From the NCBI RefSeq assembly GCF_017968885.1, contig NZ_CP072913.1:6612501-6676500 (forward strand): 64,000 nucleotides of DNA, given 5' to 3'. This document shows positions 28,031 to 36,566 of this stretch, piece by piece. The stretch comes from Pseudomonas sp. Tri1. GTDB lineage: Bacteria > Pseudomonadota > Gammaproteobacteria > Pseudomonadales > Pseudomonadaceae. The position numbers and the translations under genes were made by a program. Numbering within the stretch: the first letter of the stretch is position 1; the number at the start of each line of letters is the position of its first letter. The notes below the pieces were generated by a model that did no database searches, was not told the origin of the DNA, and saw nothing but the letters and a program-made list of their open reading frames with translations.

Positions 28031-28101
28031 TTTCCTTTGTAGGAAAAGCCCTCGTAACGGGCTTTTGAAGGGTAACACCGCGACTTCCGACAAAAAGTCG
28101 G
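28031..28101. promoter_or_regulatory. Three successive hairpins in a divergent spacer
   Basis: TTTCCT-ttgt-AGGAAA (28031-28046), AAAAGCCC-tcgtaac-GGGCTTTT (28044-28066) and CCGAC-aaaaa-GTCGG (28087-28101). The first two share three bases and so exclude each other. The arrangement looks like an attenuator in the antiporter leader (minus strand, 50-120 bases before its start) or a bidirectional terminator. It matches no riboswitch I recognise. Confidence 0.4.
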
Positions 28102-28258
28102 TGCAATATATGGAAACAGATCCATCGGGGCGTGACGGCAACCACAGGCGCAGCGTCCCGATATCGGTGGTTTTGAAAACCTGGTGGCCTGTACAAGCCA
28201 CCCCCCAGCACCCGCAGAGGTGCATCCCCGAATTGCTGCCTTGAACCGTGAGTACGTT

Positions 28259-28744
28259 ATGGAACCCGGAAACGCCCAGCTGTCGATGACGGTGTTGATG
28301 ACCCCCGATATGGCCAACTTCTCTGGCAATGTCCATGGCGGCACCTTGCTCAAATACCTCGACGAAGTCGCTTACGCCTGCGCCAGCCGCTACGCCGGGC
28401 GCTACGTGGTGACCTTGTCGGTTGACCAAGTGATCTTCCGTGAGCCGATTCACGTCGGCGAACTGGTGACCTTCCTGGCGTCGGTGAACTACACCGGCAA
28501 CACGTCGATGGAAGTGGGTATCAAAGTCGTGACCGAAAACATTCGCGAACGCTCGGTGCGCCACACCAACAGCTGCTTCTTCACCATGGTCGCGGTGGAC
28601 GATCAGCGTAAACCCGCCACTGTCCCGCCATTGCAACCGCAGAACGGCGAAGCAAAACGCCGTTACGAACAAGCCCAGCAGCGCCGGCAGATTCGCCAGG
28701 AACTGGAAAAGCGTTACCAGGAGATCAAGGCGGACGGGCCTTAA
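28259..28744 (+). CDS. Acyl-CoA thioesterase (hotdog fold)
   Basis: 161 residues with the hotdog thioesterase pattern. MTPDMANFSGNVHGGTLLKYLDEVAY carries the substrate-site stretch, with RVSVDQ-like VTLSVDQVIFREPIHVGELVTF after it. The last 45 residues form a charged helical tail (RRYEQAQQRRQIRQELEKRYQEI). It hydrolyses acyl-CoA to free fatty acid and CoA. The closest family is the YciA/brain acyl-CoA hydrolase type. Sequence upstream in frame to 28184 is not family-like, so ATG 28259 is preferred. Confidence 0.88.
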   Translation: MEPGNAQLSMTVLMTPDMANFSGNVHGGTLLKYLDEVAYACASRYAGRYVVTLSVDQVIFREPIHVGELVTFLASVNYTGNTSMEVGIKVVTENIRERSVRHTNSCFFTMVAVDDQRKPATVPPLQPQNGEAKRRYEQAQQRRQIRQELEKRYQEIKADGP

Positions 28745-28765
28745 CAGATCGACGAAAACCACAAT

Positions 28766-28791
28766 GTGGGGGCGAGCAAGCTCGCTCCCAC
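28766..28791. repeat. Single REP palindrome
   Basis: GTGGGGGCGAGC-AA-GCTCGCTCCCAC forms a near-perfect 12-bp stem between the convergent thioesterase and pdxY genes. It may serve as a transcript end. Confidence 0.8.
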
Positions 28792-28821
28792 TGGGATTTG
28801 CAGCATTTTTCACGGGTGCGA

Positions 28822-29694
28822 TCAAAGGCTGATCGGCACTGCCTCAAACCGCACTCGCGGATGGGCGATCCGGTCCTGGGCGCGGACCAGTTCCAGCTCG
28901 TAGCTGGCGCATGCCTGGGTTTCCAGCAACACTTCATGCACAGCGGCAGCGGCAAACTCGAACGCCATCACCAGACTGTCCCCCAACAATATCCGCGCCA
29001 GGAATAGCCCCGACGTCAGGTCCCCCACGCCCACTGGCTGGCGAGGGAAAGCCAGCAGCGGACGGCGTAGATGCCAGCTACCGTCGGCGGTCACCAGCAG
29101 CATTTCGAAGCTGTCTTCGGGTTTGCCGGGGTAGACCAGATGTTTGACCAGCACCGCCTTCGGTCCGCGAGCCAATAGCGCGCGGGCCATGGCCAGGCAG
29201 TCCAGCAGCGACTGCGCCTTGCGCCCGGAGAAACTGTCCAACTCCAGTTGGTTCGGGCACATGAGGTCCGCCACGGCCGCGGCCTCTTCCAACAGAAACT
29301 CACTCACCTCGGGCGCCACGATACAGCCCTTCTCTGGATGCCCCATGACCGGATCACACAGGTACAGCGCCTTGGGATTAGCGACCTTGATCCGCGCCAC
29401 ACCCGTCAGGATCGCTCGCCCCTGAGCGGCGCTGCCCAGGTAACCGGACAGGACCGCATCGCAATTGCCCAACTCGCCAATCGCCGCGATACCCTCCACC
29501 AATGCCGGTATCTGATGAGGTGCGAGCACCTCCCCGGTCCATTGGCCGTACTGAGTGTGATTGGAAAACTGTACGGTATTGAGCGGCCATACGTTCACCC
29601 CGACCCGCTGCATCGGAAACACTGCAGCGCTGTTGCCAGCGTGACCGAATACCACGTGAGACTGGATGGCAAGCAGATGAGGTGTACGTTTCAT
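28822..29694 (-). CDS. pdxY: Pyridoxal kinase
   Basis: 290 residues of the PfkB-like pyridoxal kinase family. [23 protein letters not shown] at the N terminus, [39 protein letters not shown] and the [17 protein letters not shown] phosphate-binding/catalytic stretch match PdxY. It phosphorylates pyridoxal for PLP salvage. The start at 29694 (MKRTPHLL) fits the family length better than the upstream in-frame start. Confidence 0.95.
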   Translation of the reverse strand: MKRTPHLLAIQSHVVFGHAGNSAAVFPMQRVGVNVWPLNTVQFSNHTQYGQWTGEVLAPHQIPALVEGIAAIGELGNCDAVLSGYLGSAAQGRAILTGVARIKVANPKALYLCDPVMGHPEKGCIVAPEVSEFLLEEAAAVADLMCPNQLELDSFSGRKAQSLLDCLAMARALLARGPKAVLVKHLVYPGKPEDSFEMLLVTADGSWHLRRPLLAFPRQPVGVGDLTSGLFLARILLGDSLVMAFEFAAAAVHEVLLETQACASYELELVRAQDRIAHPRVRFEAVPISL

Positions 29695-29813
29695 GCGGGA
29701 AGTTTCCGTAAAACGATTGAAATTCAAGCCGCGCAGTATGCGACTAAACGCAGCCTGTACGACAGACCGGCGAGACAGTTAAGCTGACCGCAACTTGTTG
29801 GAGCACTTCGTTC

Positions 29814-30236
29814 ATGCTGACCCTTGGAAACATTTTCGTGCTGATGCTGCTGGCTACCGGCGGCGCCTGGCTGTGGCACAACCATGGCCTGCGCGAACGG
29901 GCCCTGGCGAGGGTCATGCAACATTGCGCCAACCTCAAGATCGAGTTGCTGGACGGCAACGTGGCGCTGAAAAAGATCGGGTTCGTGAAAGATGCAAAGG
30001 GACGGCGACGCCTGGCGCGTATCTATAATTTCGAATTTACCGTCACGGGTGAGACCCGCCATTCGGGCACCATTACCCAATTCGGCGCCCACAGTGCGCA
30101 AATCGAGCTGGCGCCTTACCCGATGCCATTCGAAGAGGCACCCCAGGCGCCTATTGAAGCGGTCCAGCCCAGGCCTCGGGCTGAAGTGATCGAGTTGAGT
30201 CAGTGGCGCCAGGAACACAACAAGTGGAAGCCTTGA
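29814..30236 (+). CDS. DUF3301 single-pass membrane protein
   Basis: 140 residues. An N-terminal membrane anchor (LGNIFVLMLLATGGAWLW) is followed by the DUF3301 pattern HNHGLRERAL..VMQHCANLKIELLDGNVAL and RRLARIYNFEFTVTGE. The function is unknown. It is divergent from pdxY, as in other Pseudomonas, and convergent with a COG0523 gene. Confidence 0.85.
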   Translation: MLTLGNIFVLMLLATGGAWLWHNHGLRERALARVMQHCANLKIELLDGNVALKKIGFVKDAKGRRRLARIYNFEFTVTGETRHSGTITQFGAHSAQIELAPYPMPFEEAPQAPIEAVQPRPRAEVIELSQWRQEHNKWKP

Positions 30237-30248
30237 AACAGCGCTGAC

Positions 30249-31214
30249 TCACTCAGACCGACAACTCACCAGACCGGCTTGCAGAACATCGACATCCTGC
30301 GGCTCAGCGAAAATCAGCTCGATCCGTGAGTCTTGTCGCCATTCACTGGGTAGCCACTGCGCAGCGGCGCCGTCCAAGGCATTGGCCGACACCCAGCCAT
30401 CGGTGCTGTGGACAACCATCTTCGCCCGTTTCCAGTCTTGGTCTTGCAGCCATCGAGTCAACGCCACCGTGTCGAAGTGCTGGCTCGGGTGCCAGCGCCA
30501 GCCGACACTCCAGCCACCTTCCTGTTGCTGGTACAGACAGATCGGCAACTTCGGGTCGGTCCAGATAACCTGCATCTGGCCTTTGTCCTCGGGCAGCTTG
30601 AAGTTGTCCACAGCCCCACACCCCCGAGCCGCAACTCCCGGTAGTCGACCGATGGGTAGCGCCGCCTGTTGCGTCCAGTACAGCACAAGCTCGGGCAACT
30701 GCGCAGTGATGCGAGCTCGGTCATCCTCGGTGAGGTTCTCGGATTTGTTCAACACCAGCAGGCCGGCGCTGTCCAAGGCTTGTCGTTGTGCATCGGGCAA
30801 TGGCTTGCCGTCCGCTATCGCCTGGGCATCCAGCACCAGCACGCAAGGCTGCACCGCCAGCACGCCGAGCCACGGCGCTTCGTTCAGTTGTCGTATCAGT
30901 TGCGCTGGATGGCCGAGCCCGGAAGGCTCGATGAGCAGCCGGTGCGGTCGAGCCTTGCGCAGCAAACGAGCAAGGCCGATCTGGAATGGCGCGCCGTTGA
31001 CGCAACACAAACAGCCCCCGGCCACTTCGCCCAGTGCGATACCATCGGCGGCCTGGGTCAGCAACGCGGCATCCAGGCCGATCTGACCGAATTCGTTGAT
31101 CAGCACCGCCCAGCGTTCATTGACCGGGCGCTGTGTCAGCAGGTGCTTGATCAAGCTGGTCTTGCCTGCCCCCAAGGGACCGGCGATGACATGGGTGGGA
31201 ATGTTCTGCAACAT
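30249..31214 (-). CDS. COG0523 (CobW-type) GTPase, probable zinc metallochaperone
   Basis: 321 residues. The G1 loop is GPLGAGKTSL, the metal-binding CxCC motif is GGCLCCVNG, the switch region has IEPSGLGHP, and NKSE is in the position of NKxD. The C-terminal CobW_C domain is present. COG0523 proteins are GTP-dependent metallochaperones, and subfamilies linked to zinc starvation are common in Pseudomonas. Here it sits at the edge of a cluster with ZigA, FolE2 and a metal importer. Only 27 bases separate it from the divergent secreted-protein gene, so its promoter must lie inside that gene. Confidence 0.88.
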   Translation of the reverse strand: MLQNIPTHVIAGPLGAGKTSLIKHLLTQRPVNERWAVLINEFGQIGLDAALLTQAADGIALGEVAGGCLCCVNGAPFQIGLARLLRKARPHRLLIEPSGLGHPAQLIRQLNEAPWLGVLAVQPCVLVLDAQAIADGKPLPDAQRQALDSAGLLVLNKSENLTEDDRARITAQLPELVLYWTQQAALPIGRLPGVAARGCGAVDNFKLPEDKGQMQVIWTDPKLPICLYQQQEGGWSVGWRWHPSQHFDTVALTRWLQDQDWKRAKMVVHSTDGWVSANALDGAAAQWLPSEWRQDSRIELIFAEPQDVDVLQAGLVSCRSE

Positions 31215-31241
31215 AATCGACGGCTTTCGATGGAGGTGAAA

Positions 31242-31595
31242 ATGCGGATGATTGGCTGGTTGTTGCTGGCACTGACTTCGAACCAGGCATTGGCCCAGGC
31301 TTGTGTGGTGCACAGTCAGGCGGAACGACTCGATGTAAAAGTCTGCCAGCAGAACCGCAACATCCCGCAGAAACTGTTCGCCGACGGCTTCTGCCAGCCA
31401 AGCCTCTCCGGGCAAAAAGTCGAGGTGCAGTACGTCGATCAGTGCCCCGGCGGCGCATTTGGCATCTGCAGCAACGCCCAGGTTGCCAATATGCCTTACC
31501 GCCAGGATATTCACTATTACGGTGTGGCCACTGACGCAGCTTACCTCCAACCGTATTGTGAAGGTCAAAGCCAGGGCACCTGGCTCAGACCTTAA
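31242..31595 (+). CDS. Small secreted Cys-rich protein in zinc cluster
   Basis: 117 residues with a signal peptide (MIGWLLLALTSNQALA, cleavage after ALA). The mature part of about 95 residues has six cysteines, enough for three disulfides, spaced over its whole length, and ends in a Tyr/Gly-rich tail. I do not recognise the family. GGAGG lies five bases before the chosen ATG; an ATG six bases later is also possible. It is convergent with the DUF1826 gene, the two stop codons overlapping at TTAA. Its setting suggests a periplasmic or exported role in zinc limitation. Confidence 0.7.
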   Translation: MRMIGWLLLALTSNQALAQACVVHSQAERLDVKVCQQNRNIPQKLFADGFCQPSLSGQKVEVQYVDQCPGGAFGICSNAQVANMPYRQDIHYYGVATDAAYLQPYCEGQSQGTWLRP

Positions 31596-32242
31596 GCCAG
31601 CCAGTCCAGCGTGAGGATCAATCGGCGTTCTCCCGGGCCCAGCTCCGGCGAGCGATGGATCAGGCCGAAACCCTCATTACCGTGCCACTTCTCGCCTTTA
31701 AGCAACGCCACATCACCGCTGCAAAGCTGCTGGATCACGCGCGAATCGCCGGGCTCGGCTTGCGGCTGCGACAGCCCCTGCCGGTCCATGGCGCCTTCCT
31801 TGAGCCACTGACTGCCGGCGCCGATATAAGTGGTGATTAGCCGTACCGGTACATGGTCAACGTGAAAGCGCGGGCACATTGCCTTGTCCAGGGCGCGCAG
31901 ACGCAGGCCGACACGTTTGGCACCCAACAGGCAGGTAAACGCACTGACCAGCCAAGAGACATCGGCGACAAAGCCCTCGTAGCCTTGCAGATCGCTGAAT
32001 CCTGCGGCGAGACCGTGCAGCACTGGCTGAGTGTCTTCCTCCGGCAAGTCGAGCACCAGCGACTCGGCCAATGGTTGCTCCATCGAAAGCACCATGGCCG
32101 CGAAGTCGCTGATATGCGCCGGAAGCTGACGTTGCCAGACCGCCAGGTTGGTGCCGTCCTCCAGAATTTGTGTCAGGACTCGTGGCGTTTCGTCCCGGAC
32201 CTGGCGTACCGGTGCAGCCCTTTTCAGGCTGGGCGCCAACAT
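31592..32242 (-). CDS. DUF1826 protein
   Basis: 216 residues, soluble. A central FHVDHVPVRLITTYIGAGSQWL and a later DVALLKGEKWHGNEGFGLIHRSPEL give several conserved His, Asp and Glu residues, reminiscent of metal- or oxygenase-type jelly-roll sites. The function is unknown. The start overlaps the zigA stop (TGATG), so the two are translationally coupled. DUF1826 genes are known to sit with zinc-starvation COG0523 genes. Confidence 0.85.
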   Translation of the reverse strand: MLAPSLKRAAPVRQVRDETPRVLTQILEDGTNLAVWQRQLPAHISDFAAMVLSMEQPLAESLVLDLPEEDTQPVLHGLAAGFSDLQGYEGFVADVSWLVSAFTCLLGAKRVGLRLRALDKAMCPRFHVDHVPVRLITTYIGAGSQWLKEGAMDRQGLSQPQAEPGDSRVIQQLCSGDVALLKGEKWHGNEGFGLIHRSPELGPGERRLILTLDWLA

Positions 32243-33450
32243 CACGCCGCGACCTCGTCATGCCACGGACCGAACGGATCCGGCAGCAAGCGCCAACTTT
32301 CGACACCCTGAGCCATTTCCGCGTCGGTGAGCAGGCAAGCGTCCAGTTCAACGCTGAGCCGGCTGAAGTCGATGTCTTGTCCGATGAATACCAGTTCCTG
32401 ACGGCAGTCGCCCGTGGCGGGCAGCCAGTTTTTAAGGATGGCGGCGCTACTTTCTTCATCCTGCGGCCATTGGTTTTTCGGCACAAAGCGCCACCAACGC
32501 CCGGCAAATCCGTGACGCATCAAGCCGCCGGCTTGGGACCAACTGCCCGCTTCCTCAGGTTTACTGGCAAGCCAGAAGAAGCCCTTGGAGCGCAGGAGTT
32601 TACCGTTGGTCCACGGACGGTCGATGAAGCTGAAAAAACGCTGGGGATGAAACGGTCGACGTGCCCGATAAGCCGTCGAAGCAATACCGTATTCTTCGGT
32701 CTCGGGCACATGCGCGCCACGCAGCTCCTGTAGCCAGCCGGGTGCTTGAGCGGCACGTTCAAAGTCGAAAAGACCGGTGTCGAGGATGCGCCCCAGGGGA
32801 ACCTGCCCCATGACCATGGGAATGATCTGCGCCTGGGCGTTGAGGCGCTGCAGAATCGCAATCAATTCTTCCCGTTCGTCACGGCTGATCAGGTCGATTT
32901 TGCTGATTAAAATCACGTCGGCGAACTCGATCTGCTCGATCAGTAGGTCAGTAATCGAGCGCTCGTCTTCCTCACCCAAGGTTTCGCCTCGCGACGCAAG
33001 GCTTTCGGCGGCCTGGAAATCGACCAGGAAATTCATCCCATCAACCACCGTCACCATCGTGTCGAGCCGGGCGACATCGGCCAAGCTGCGACCCTCTTCA
33101 TCACGAAATGTGAAGGTTTCCGCCACCGGCAAGGGTTCAGAAATTCCCGTGGATTCGATCAGCAGATAATCGAAGCGCCCTTCTCTGGCGAGCTGGCCGA
33201 CTGCCTCCAGCAAGTCCTCACGCAGTGTGCAGCAGATGCAGCCGTTGCTCATTTCCACCAGCTTTTCTTCGGCGCGGTTCAGGGTTACATCTCGCTGGAC
33301 TTCGCTGCCATCGATGTTGATCTCGCTCATATCGTTAACGATCACGGCAACCCGTAGATTGTCGCGATTACGCAAAATGTAGTTAAGCAGCGTGCTTTTA
33401 CCGGCACCAAGAAATCCAGACAGTACCGTTACGGGAAGGCGATTGGGCAT
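32242..33450 (-). CDS. zigA: ZigA/YciC-type zinc metallochaperone GTPase
   Basis: 402 residues of the COG0523 YciC/ZigA subfamily. [14 protein letters not shown] is the Walker A loop, followed by [13 protein letters not shown], the metal motif [26 protein letters not shown] and ISKIDLIS (NKxD position). The long C-terminal CobW_C domain with [11 protein letters not shown] is present. It probably hydrolyses GTP to load zinc into client enzymes during zinc shortage. A perfect Zur box lies about 100 bases upstream, supporting zinc-dependent repression. The start at 33450 has GAGGAT upstream. Confidence 0.92.
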   Translation of the reverse strand: MPNRLPVTVLSGFLGAGKSTLLNYILRNRDNLRVAVIVNDMSEINIDGSEVQRDVTLNRAEEKLVEMSNGCICCTLREDLLEAVGQLAREGRFDYLLIESTGISEPLPVAETFTFRDEEGRSLADVARLDTMVTVVDGMNFLVDFQAAESLASRGETLGEEDERSITDLLIEQIEFADVILISKIDLISRDEREELIAILQRLNAQAQIIPMVMGQVPLGRILDTGLFDFERAAQAPGWLQELRGAHVPETEEYGIASTAYRARRPFHPQRFFSFIDRPWTNGKLLRSKGFFWLASKPEEAGSWSQAGGLMRHGFAGRWWRFVPKNQWPQDEESSAAILKNWLPATGDCRQELVFIGQDIDFSRLSVELDACLLTDAEMAQGVESWRLLPDPFGPWHDEVAA

Positions 33451-33551
33451 CAGGTATATCCTCATCGGGGGCGGCCGTTGCTGACGCTGTTCACGCGCGT
33501 CATGGCTCGTTTTTCAGGCTTTGGCTGGGTTCAGGGCCTGGCTGATTTTTA

Positions 33552-33566
33552 TGTTATAGTATAACA
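33552..33566. promoter_or_regulatory. Zur box (divergent)
   Basis: TGTTATAGTATAACA is a perfect 15-bp palindrome matching the GTTATANTATAAC Zur consensus. It lies between zigA (minus) and the small secreted-protein gene (plus), 47 bases before the latter, and could control both. Confidence 0.88.
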
Positions 33567-33612
33567 ACTCCATTCAACCAGTCCTGTCACCTCATTGGTC
33601 TGAGAACTATCA

Positions 33613-34014
33613 ATGCGCAACTGTCTGAAACTCGTATTTGCCGCAGGCCCATTGTTGCTGTGGGCATTGAGCGCGTCAGCTCAGAGCCCGCTCTTGGCCA
33701 ACTGCACCCGCAGTGCCAACTTGTTGGCTTGCGTTGACGGACAAGGCAATACCTACAGCGTCGCAACGAGCGGAAACACCCTGTATTTGCGTGGTTTTGA
33801 AGCGTTCAGCCATCGTTATTGGGCACAAACGAACAGTCGTTACGGTCAACTCACCTTTTTCACAGGCTTGGCGTCCGATGGAGAAAGTTGGGTTGGATAC
33901 AGCCGGCGCGTTGGCTGGACGACTATCAACCGCTTCTCCAGTTCAGGCGGCGGTGGTAGTGCCGGCGCGTTTACATGCGGTCGCATGAACGGTTGCCAGG
34001 ATTCTTCGCGCTGA
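33613..34014 (+). CDS. Small secreted protein, probably Zur-regulated
   Basis: 133 residues with a signal peptide (LVFAAGPLLLWALSASAQ). The mature part has four cysteines in two close pairs at its ends (NCTRSANLLAC; CGRMNGC), a middle rich in Tyr, Gly and Ser, and a glycine run. I do not recognise the family. A perfect Zur box stands 47 bases upstream of the start. It is the second short secreted protein in this zinc cluster, and a metal-scavenging or envelope role is possible but unproven. Confidence 0.75.
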   Translation: MRNCLKLVFAAGPLLLWALSASAQSPLLANCTRSANLLACVDGQGNTYSVATSGNTLYLRGFEAFSHRYWAQTNSRYGQLTFFTGLASDGESWVGYSRRVGWTTINRFSSSGGGGSAGAFTCGRMNGCQDSSR

Positions 34015-34030
34015 TGTTTCACGTGGAACA
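34015..34030. promoter_or_regulatory. parS-like site
   Basis: TGTTTCACGTGGAACA matches the ParB site TGTTCCACGTGGAACA at 15 of 16 positions. It directly follows the stop codon of the small secreted-protein gene. Confidence 0.75.
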
Positions 34031-34082
34031 TGGGAGGGAGGAAATGAAACTCTGTTCATAAAAGAGGTATCTTCGAAGCTAC

Positions 34083-34097
34083 TGTTATACTATAACA
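34083..34097. promoter_or_regulatory. Zur box upstream of folE2
   Basis: TGTTATACTATAACA is a perfect 15-bp Zur-type palindrome 31 bases before the folE2 start, in position to repress the folE2 and metal ABC transporter unit when zinc is sufficient. Confidence 0.88.
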
Positions 34098-34127
34098 TTA
34101 AATTCGAACCCACGATGGACCTCTCCC

Positions 34128-35024
34128 ATGAACGCGTTAACGCTGCCAGACGTTGCTACGCAGGCTTCACGCCAAGCCCTACCCCTCGATTGGGTCGGCA
34201 TGTGTGGCATCGCAACACCGGTGTTGATCGACGGTCAGCGTCTGATCGCGACCGCCGACGCAGGTGTCAGCCTCGACGACGGTGAAGCTCGAGGCATCCA
34301 CATGTCACGTTTGTACCTGGCGTTGGAGTTGCTTGACGGCACGCCACTTTGCGCATCGCTGTTGCGTCGCATCCTGCAGCAGTTTCTCGATAGCCATGAG
34401 GGCTTATCTCATAAAGCCTCCCTGAAAATTCACACCGACTTGTTGTTCAAACGCGCGGCATTAATCAGCCCCTTGGCAGGCTGGAAGCGCTATCCAGTGA
34501 GTATCGAAGCGCATCTGAGCAGCACAGTGTTCCACGTGGAACTGAAAATCCAGGTCCCCTATTCTTCTACCTGCCCCTGCTCAGCCGCACTCGCTCGGCA
34601 GTTGATCCAACAGCAATTCGTGGACGATTTCGCTAACAAGACACTCGGGCACGCAGAAATACTGGCCTGGTTGGGTTCAGCAAACGGCATTGTCGCGACG
34701 CCTCATAGTCAACGTAGTACGGCCACTCTGAATCTTCGGTTGAGCGCCGACGTCGACGAATTGCCTCTACTGTCCCTGATCAATGACGCCGAAGCGGCTC
34801 TAGGCACCGCAGTGCAAACCGCAGTCAAGCGCGCCGATGAGCAGGCCTTCGCGCTCGCCAACGGCCAGAATCTGATGTTCTGCGAAGACGCCGCTCGACG
34901 ACTGAGCACGGCCTTGAGAAAGTCGTCCGCCATCGCCGCCCTGGATGTACGCGTCGTCCACGCCGAGAGCCTGCATGCCCATGACGCCGTGGCCCAAAGC
35001 CGTTGGCAGCGGGAGGCATCATGA
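34128..35024 (+). CDS. folE2: GTP cyclohydrolase FolE2 (type IB)
   Basis: 298 residues of the GCYH-IB family, which makes 7,8-dihydroneopterin triphosphate for folate and can use metals other than zinc. Family marks are DWVGMCGIATPV at the N terminus, STCPCSAALARQ with the metal-site cysteine, and TPHSQRSTATLNLRL near the catalytic region. It replaces zinc-dependent FolE when zinc is scarce. A Zur box is directly upstream, and the next gene overlaps its stop (ATGA), so it leads a four-gene operon. A parS-like site lies inside the gene. Confidence 0.95.
   Translation: MNALTLPDVATQASRQALPLDWVGMCGIATPVLIDGQRLIATADAGVSLDDGEARGIHMSRLYLALELLDGTPLCASLLRRILQQFLDSHEGLSHKASLKIHTDLLFKRAALISPLAGWKRYPVSIEAHLSSTVFHVELKIQVPYSSTCPCSAALARQLIQQQFVDDFANKTLGHAEILAWLGSANGIVATPHSQRSTATLNLRLSADVDELPLLSLINDAEAALGTAVQTAVKRADEQAFALANGQNLMFCEDAARRLSTALRKSSAIAALDVRVVHAESLHAHDAVAQSRWQREAS
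34528..34543. promoter_or_regulatory. parS-like site within folE2
   Basis: TGTTCCACGTGGAACT matches the Pseudomonas parS sequence except at the last base. It is within coding sequence, encoding VFHVEL, as many parS sites are. Confidence 0.75.
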
Positions 35025-35689
35025 TCCGTTGCCAAACCTTGCGCTGGGGTGCTCCCGGGCAACCTCTCACGCCACCGCTGAATATGGAGCGGCCAACGGG
35101 CAGCCTGACGGCCATCATCGGCGCCAACGGTTCGGGCAAAAGCAGCCTTCTGAAAGTCCTCGCGGGGCTGCAAAAACCTCTATCCGGCAAAGTTACGCTG
35201 GATGTTCCACGCCGCGGCGGTGTCTCATTCCTGCCGCAGCAGCAACATCTGGATCGGCAATTCCCCATCAGCTTGCAAGAGCTGGTGGCCGCCGGTTCCT
35301 GGGGTAATGGGCACACACCCGCCATGCGCAGGCAGTTGCTCCAGACAGCTCTGGACGACTGGGCGTTGGCGGGTCTGCAACATCGTCCGTTGATGGCGTT
35401 GTCTGGCGGCGAGTTACAGCGCGCCCTGCTCGCTCGCCTGAGCCTGGCCGAAGCGCCGCTGCTGTTGCTCGACGAACCCCACGTCGCACTCGACGAACAA
35501 GGCCAGGCGCTATTGTGGAAACACATCCACGGCTGGCACGCGACGGGCAGAACCGTGGTGGTGGCTTGTCATGACTTGGCAGCGGTGCGCGAGCACATTC
35601 CTCACACGTTGCTGGTCAGCCACGCCGGCTGCGTACTGAGTCGCAGTGTCGACCTGATCGCCGAACAACCTCGCATGCGGGTGGCCTGA
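35021..35689 (+). CDS. Metal ABC transporter ATPase (ZnuC-like)
   Basis: 222 residues. Walker A is GANGSGKSS, the signature is LSGGELQRALLARL, Walker B is LLLLDEPH and the H-loop is VVACHD. The size and the next two genes place it in the metal-type (zinc/manganese) ABC family. ATG overlaps the folE2 stop and GGGAGG lies upstream. With the Zur box before folE2, zinc is the likely substrate of the system. Confidence 0.92.
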   Translation: MIRCQTLRWGAPGQPLTPPLNMERPTGSLTAIIGANGSGKSSLLKVLAGLQKPLSGKVTLDVPRRGGVSFLPQQQHLDRQFPISLQELVAAGSWGNGHTPAMRRQLLQTALDDWALAGLQHRPLMALSGGELQRALLARLSLAEAPLLLLDEPHVALDEQGQALLWKHIHGWHATGRTVVVACHDLAAVREHIPHTLLVSHAGCVLSRSVDLIAEQPRMRVA

Positions 35690-36555
35690 TGCTTGCGGCC
35701 ACCCATCTTTGGCAACCGTTCCAGGAATTCGTGTTCATGCGCCGTGCCTTGCTTGGCGGCCTAGTATTGGCGTGCAGTACAGCCCCGCTGGGGGTGTTTC
35801 TGATTCTTCGACGCATGAGCCTGATCGGCGATGCCGTGGCTCACGGCATTTTGCCCGGTGCAGCCCTGGGTTTCTGGTTCGCCGGATTGAGCCTGCCGGC
35901 CCTGACACTTGGCGGCTTGGGCGCCGGCCTGGGCATGGCCGGGCTGGCGGCGTGGATTACCCGGCGTACCGGTCTGCGGGAAGACGCCAGCCTCGCGGCG
36001 ATTTATCCGATCTCCCTTGCCGCTGGCGTGTTGATCCTCGGCATGGCCGGCAAACGCTTGGATTTGCTTCACCTGTTATTCGGCTCAGCACTGGCGGTCG
36101 ACGGCCCGACACTCACCGGTATGCTTTGGGTTTCCGCGGCCAGCCTGGTGGCCATGGCGCTGATTTACCGACCCCTGTTGCTCGACACCCTGGATCCGCT
36201 GTTCCTGCAAACCGTCAGCCGCTTGGGTCCGTGGGCCCATGGCGTATTTCTGACCCTGGTAGTGTTGAATCTGGTGATCGGCTTCCAGGCCATCGGCGCG
36301 CTGATGGTGGTTGGCCTGATGATGCTCCCCGCCGCCGCTTCGCGGTTCTGGAGCCGGCGCCTGCCGATTCTCATGATGATCGCGGCGCTGCTCGGTTGCC
36401 TATCGGTGTGGCTTGGCCTGTTGTTGTCCTTCTATTTCTCACTGCCCAGCGGACCGGCCATCGTACTGGTAGCCGGGGCGTTGTATCTGTTGTCCGTGGT
36501 GTTCGGTCCGGTGCACGGTTTGCTGCGCCGCCCGCCCTTGCTCACATCCCAATGA
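35689..36555 (+). CDS. Metal ABC transporter permease (ZnuB-like)
   Basis: 288 residues with about eight hydrophobic segments. FLILRRMSLIGDAVAHGILPGAALGF is the signature of ABC-3 type metal permeases, and LVIGFQAIGALMVVGLMMLPAAASRFW is the late conserved segment. It overlaps the ATPase gene by one base (TGATG). It would form the membrane channel for zinc with the ATPase and binding protein of the same operon. Confidence 0.92.
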   Translation: MLAATHLWQPFQEFVFMRRALLGGLVLACSTAPLGVFLILRRMSLIGDAVAHGILPGAALGFWFAGLSLPALTLGGLGAGLGMAGLAAWITRRTGLREDASLAAIYPISLAAGVLILGMAGKRLDLLHLLFGSALAVDGPTLTGMLWVSAASLVAMALIYRPLLLDTLDPLFLQTVSRLGPWAHGVFLTLVVLNLVIGFQAIGALMVVGLMMLPAAASRFWSRRLPILMMIAALLGCLSVWLGLLLSFYFSLPSGPAIVLVAGALYLLSVVFGPVHGLLRRPPLLTSQ

Positions 36556-36566
36556 GGTGTTTCCCG

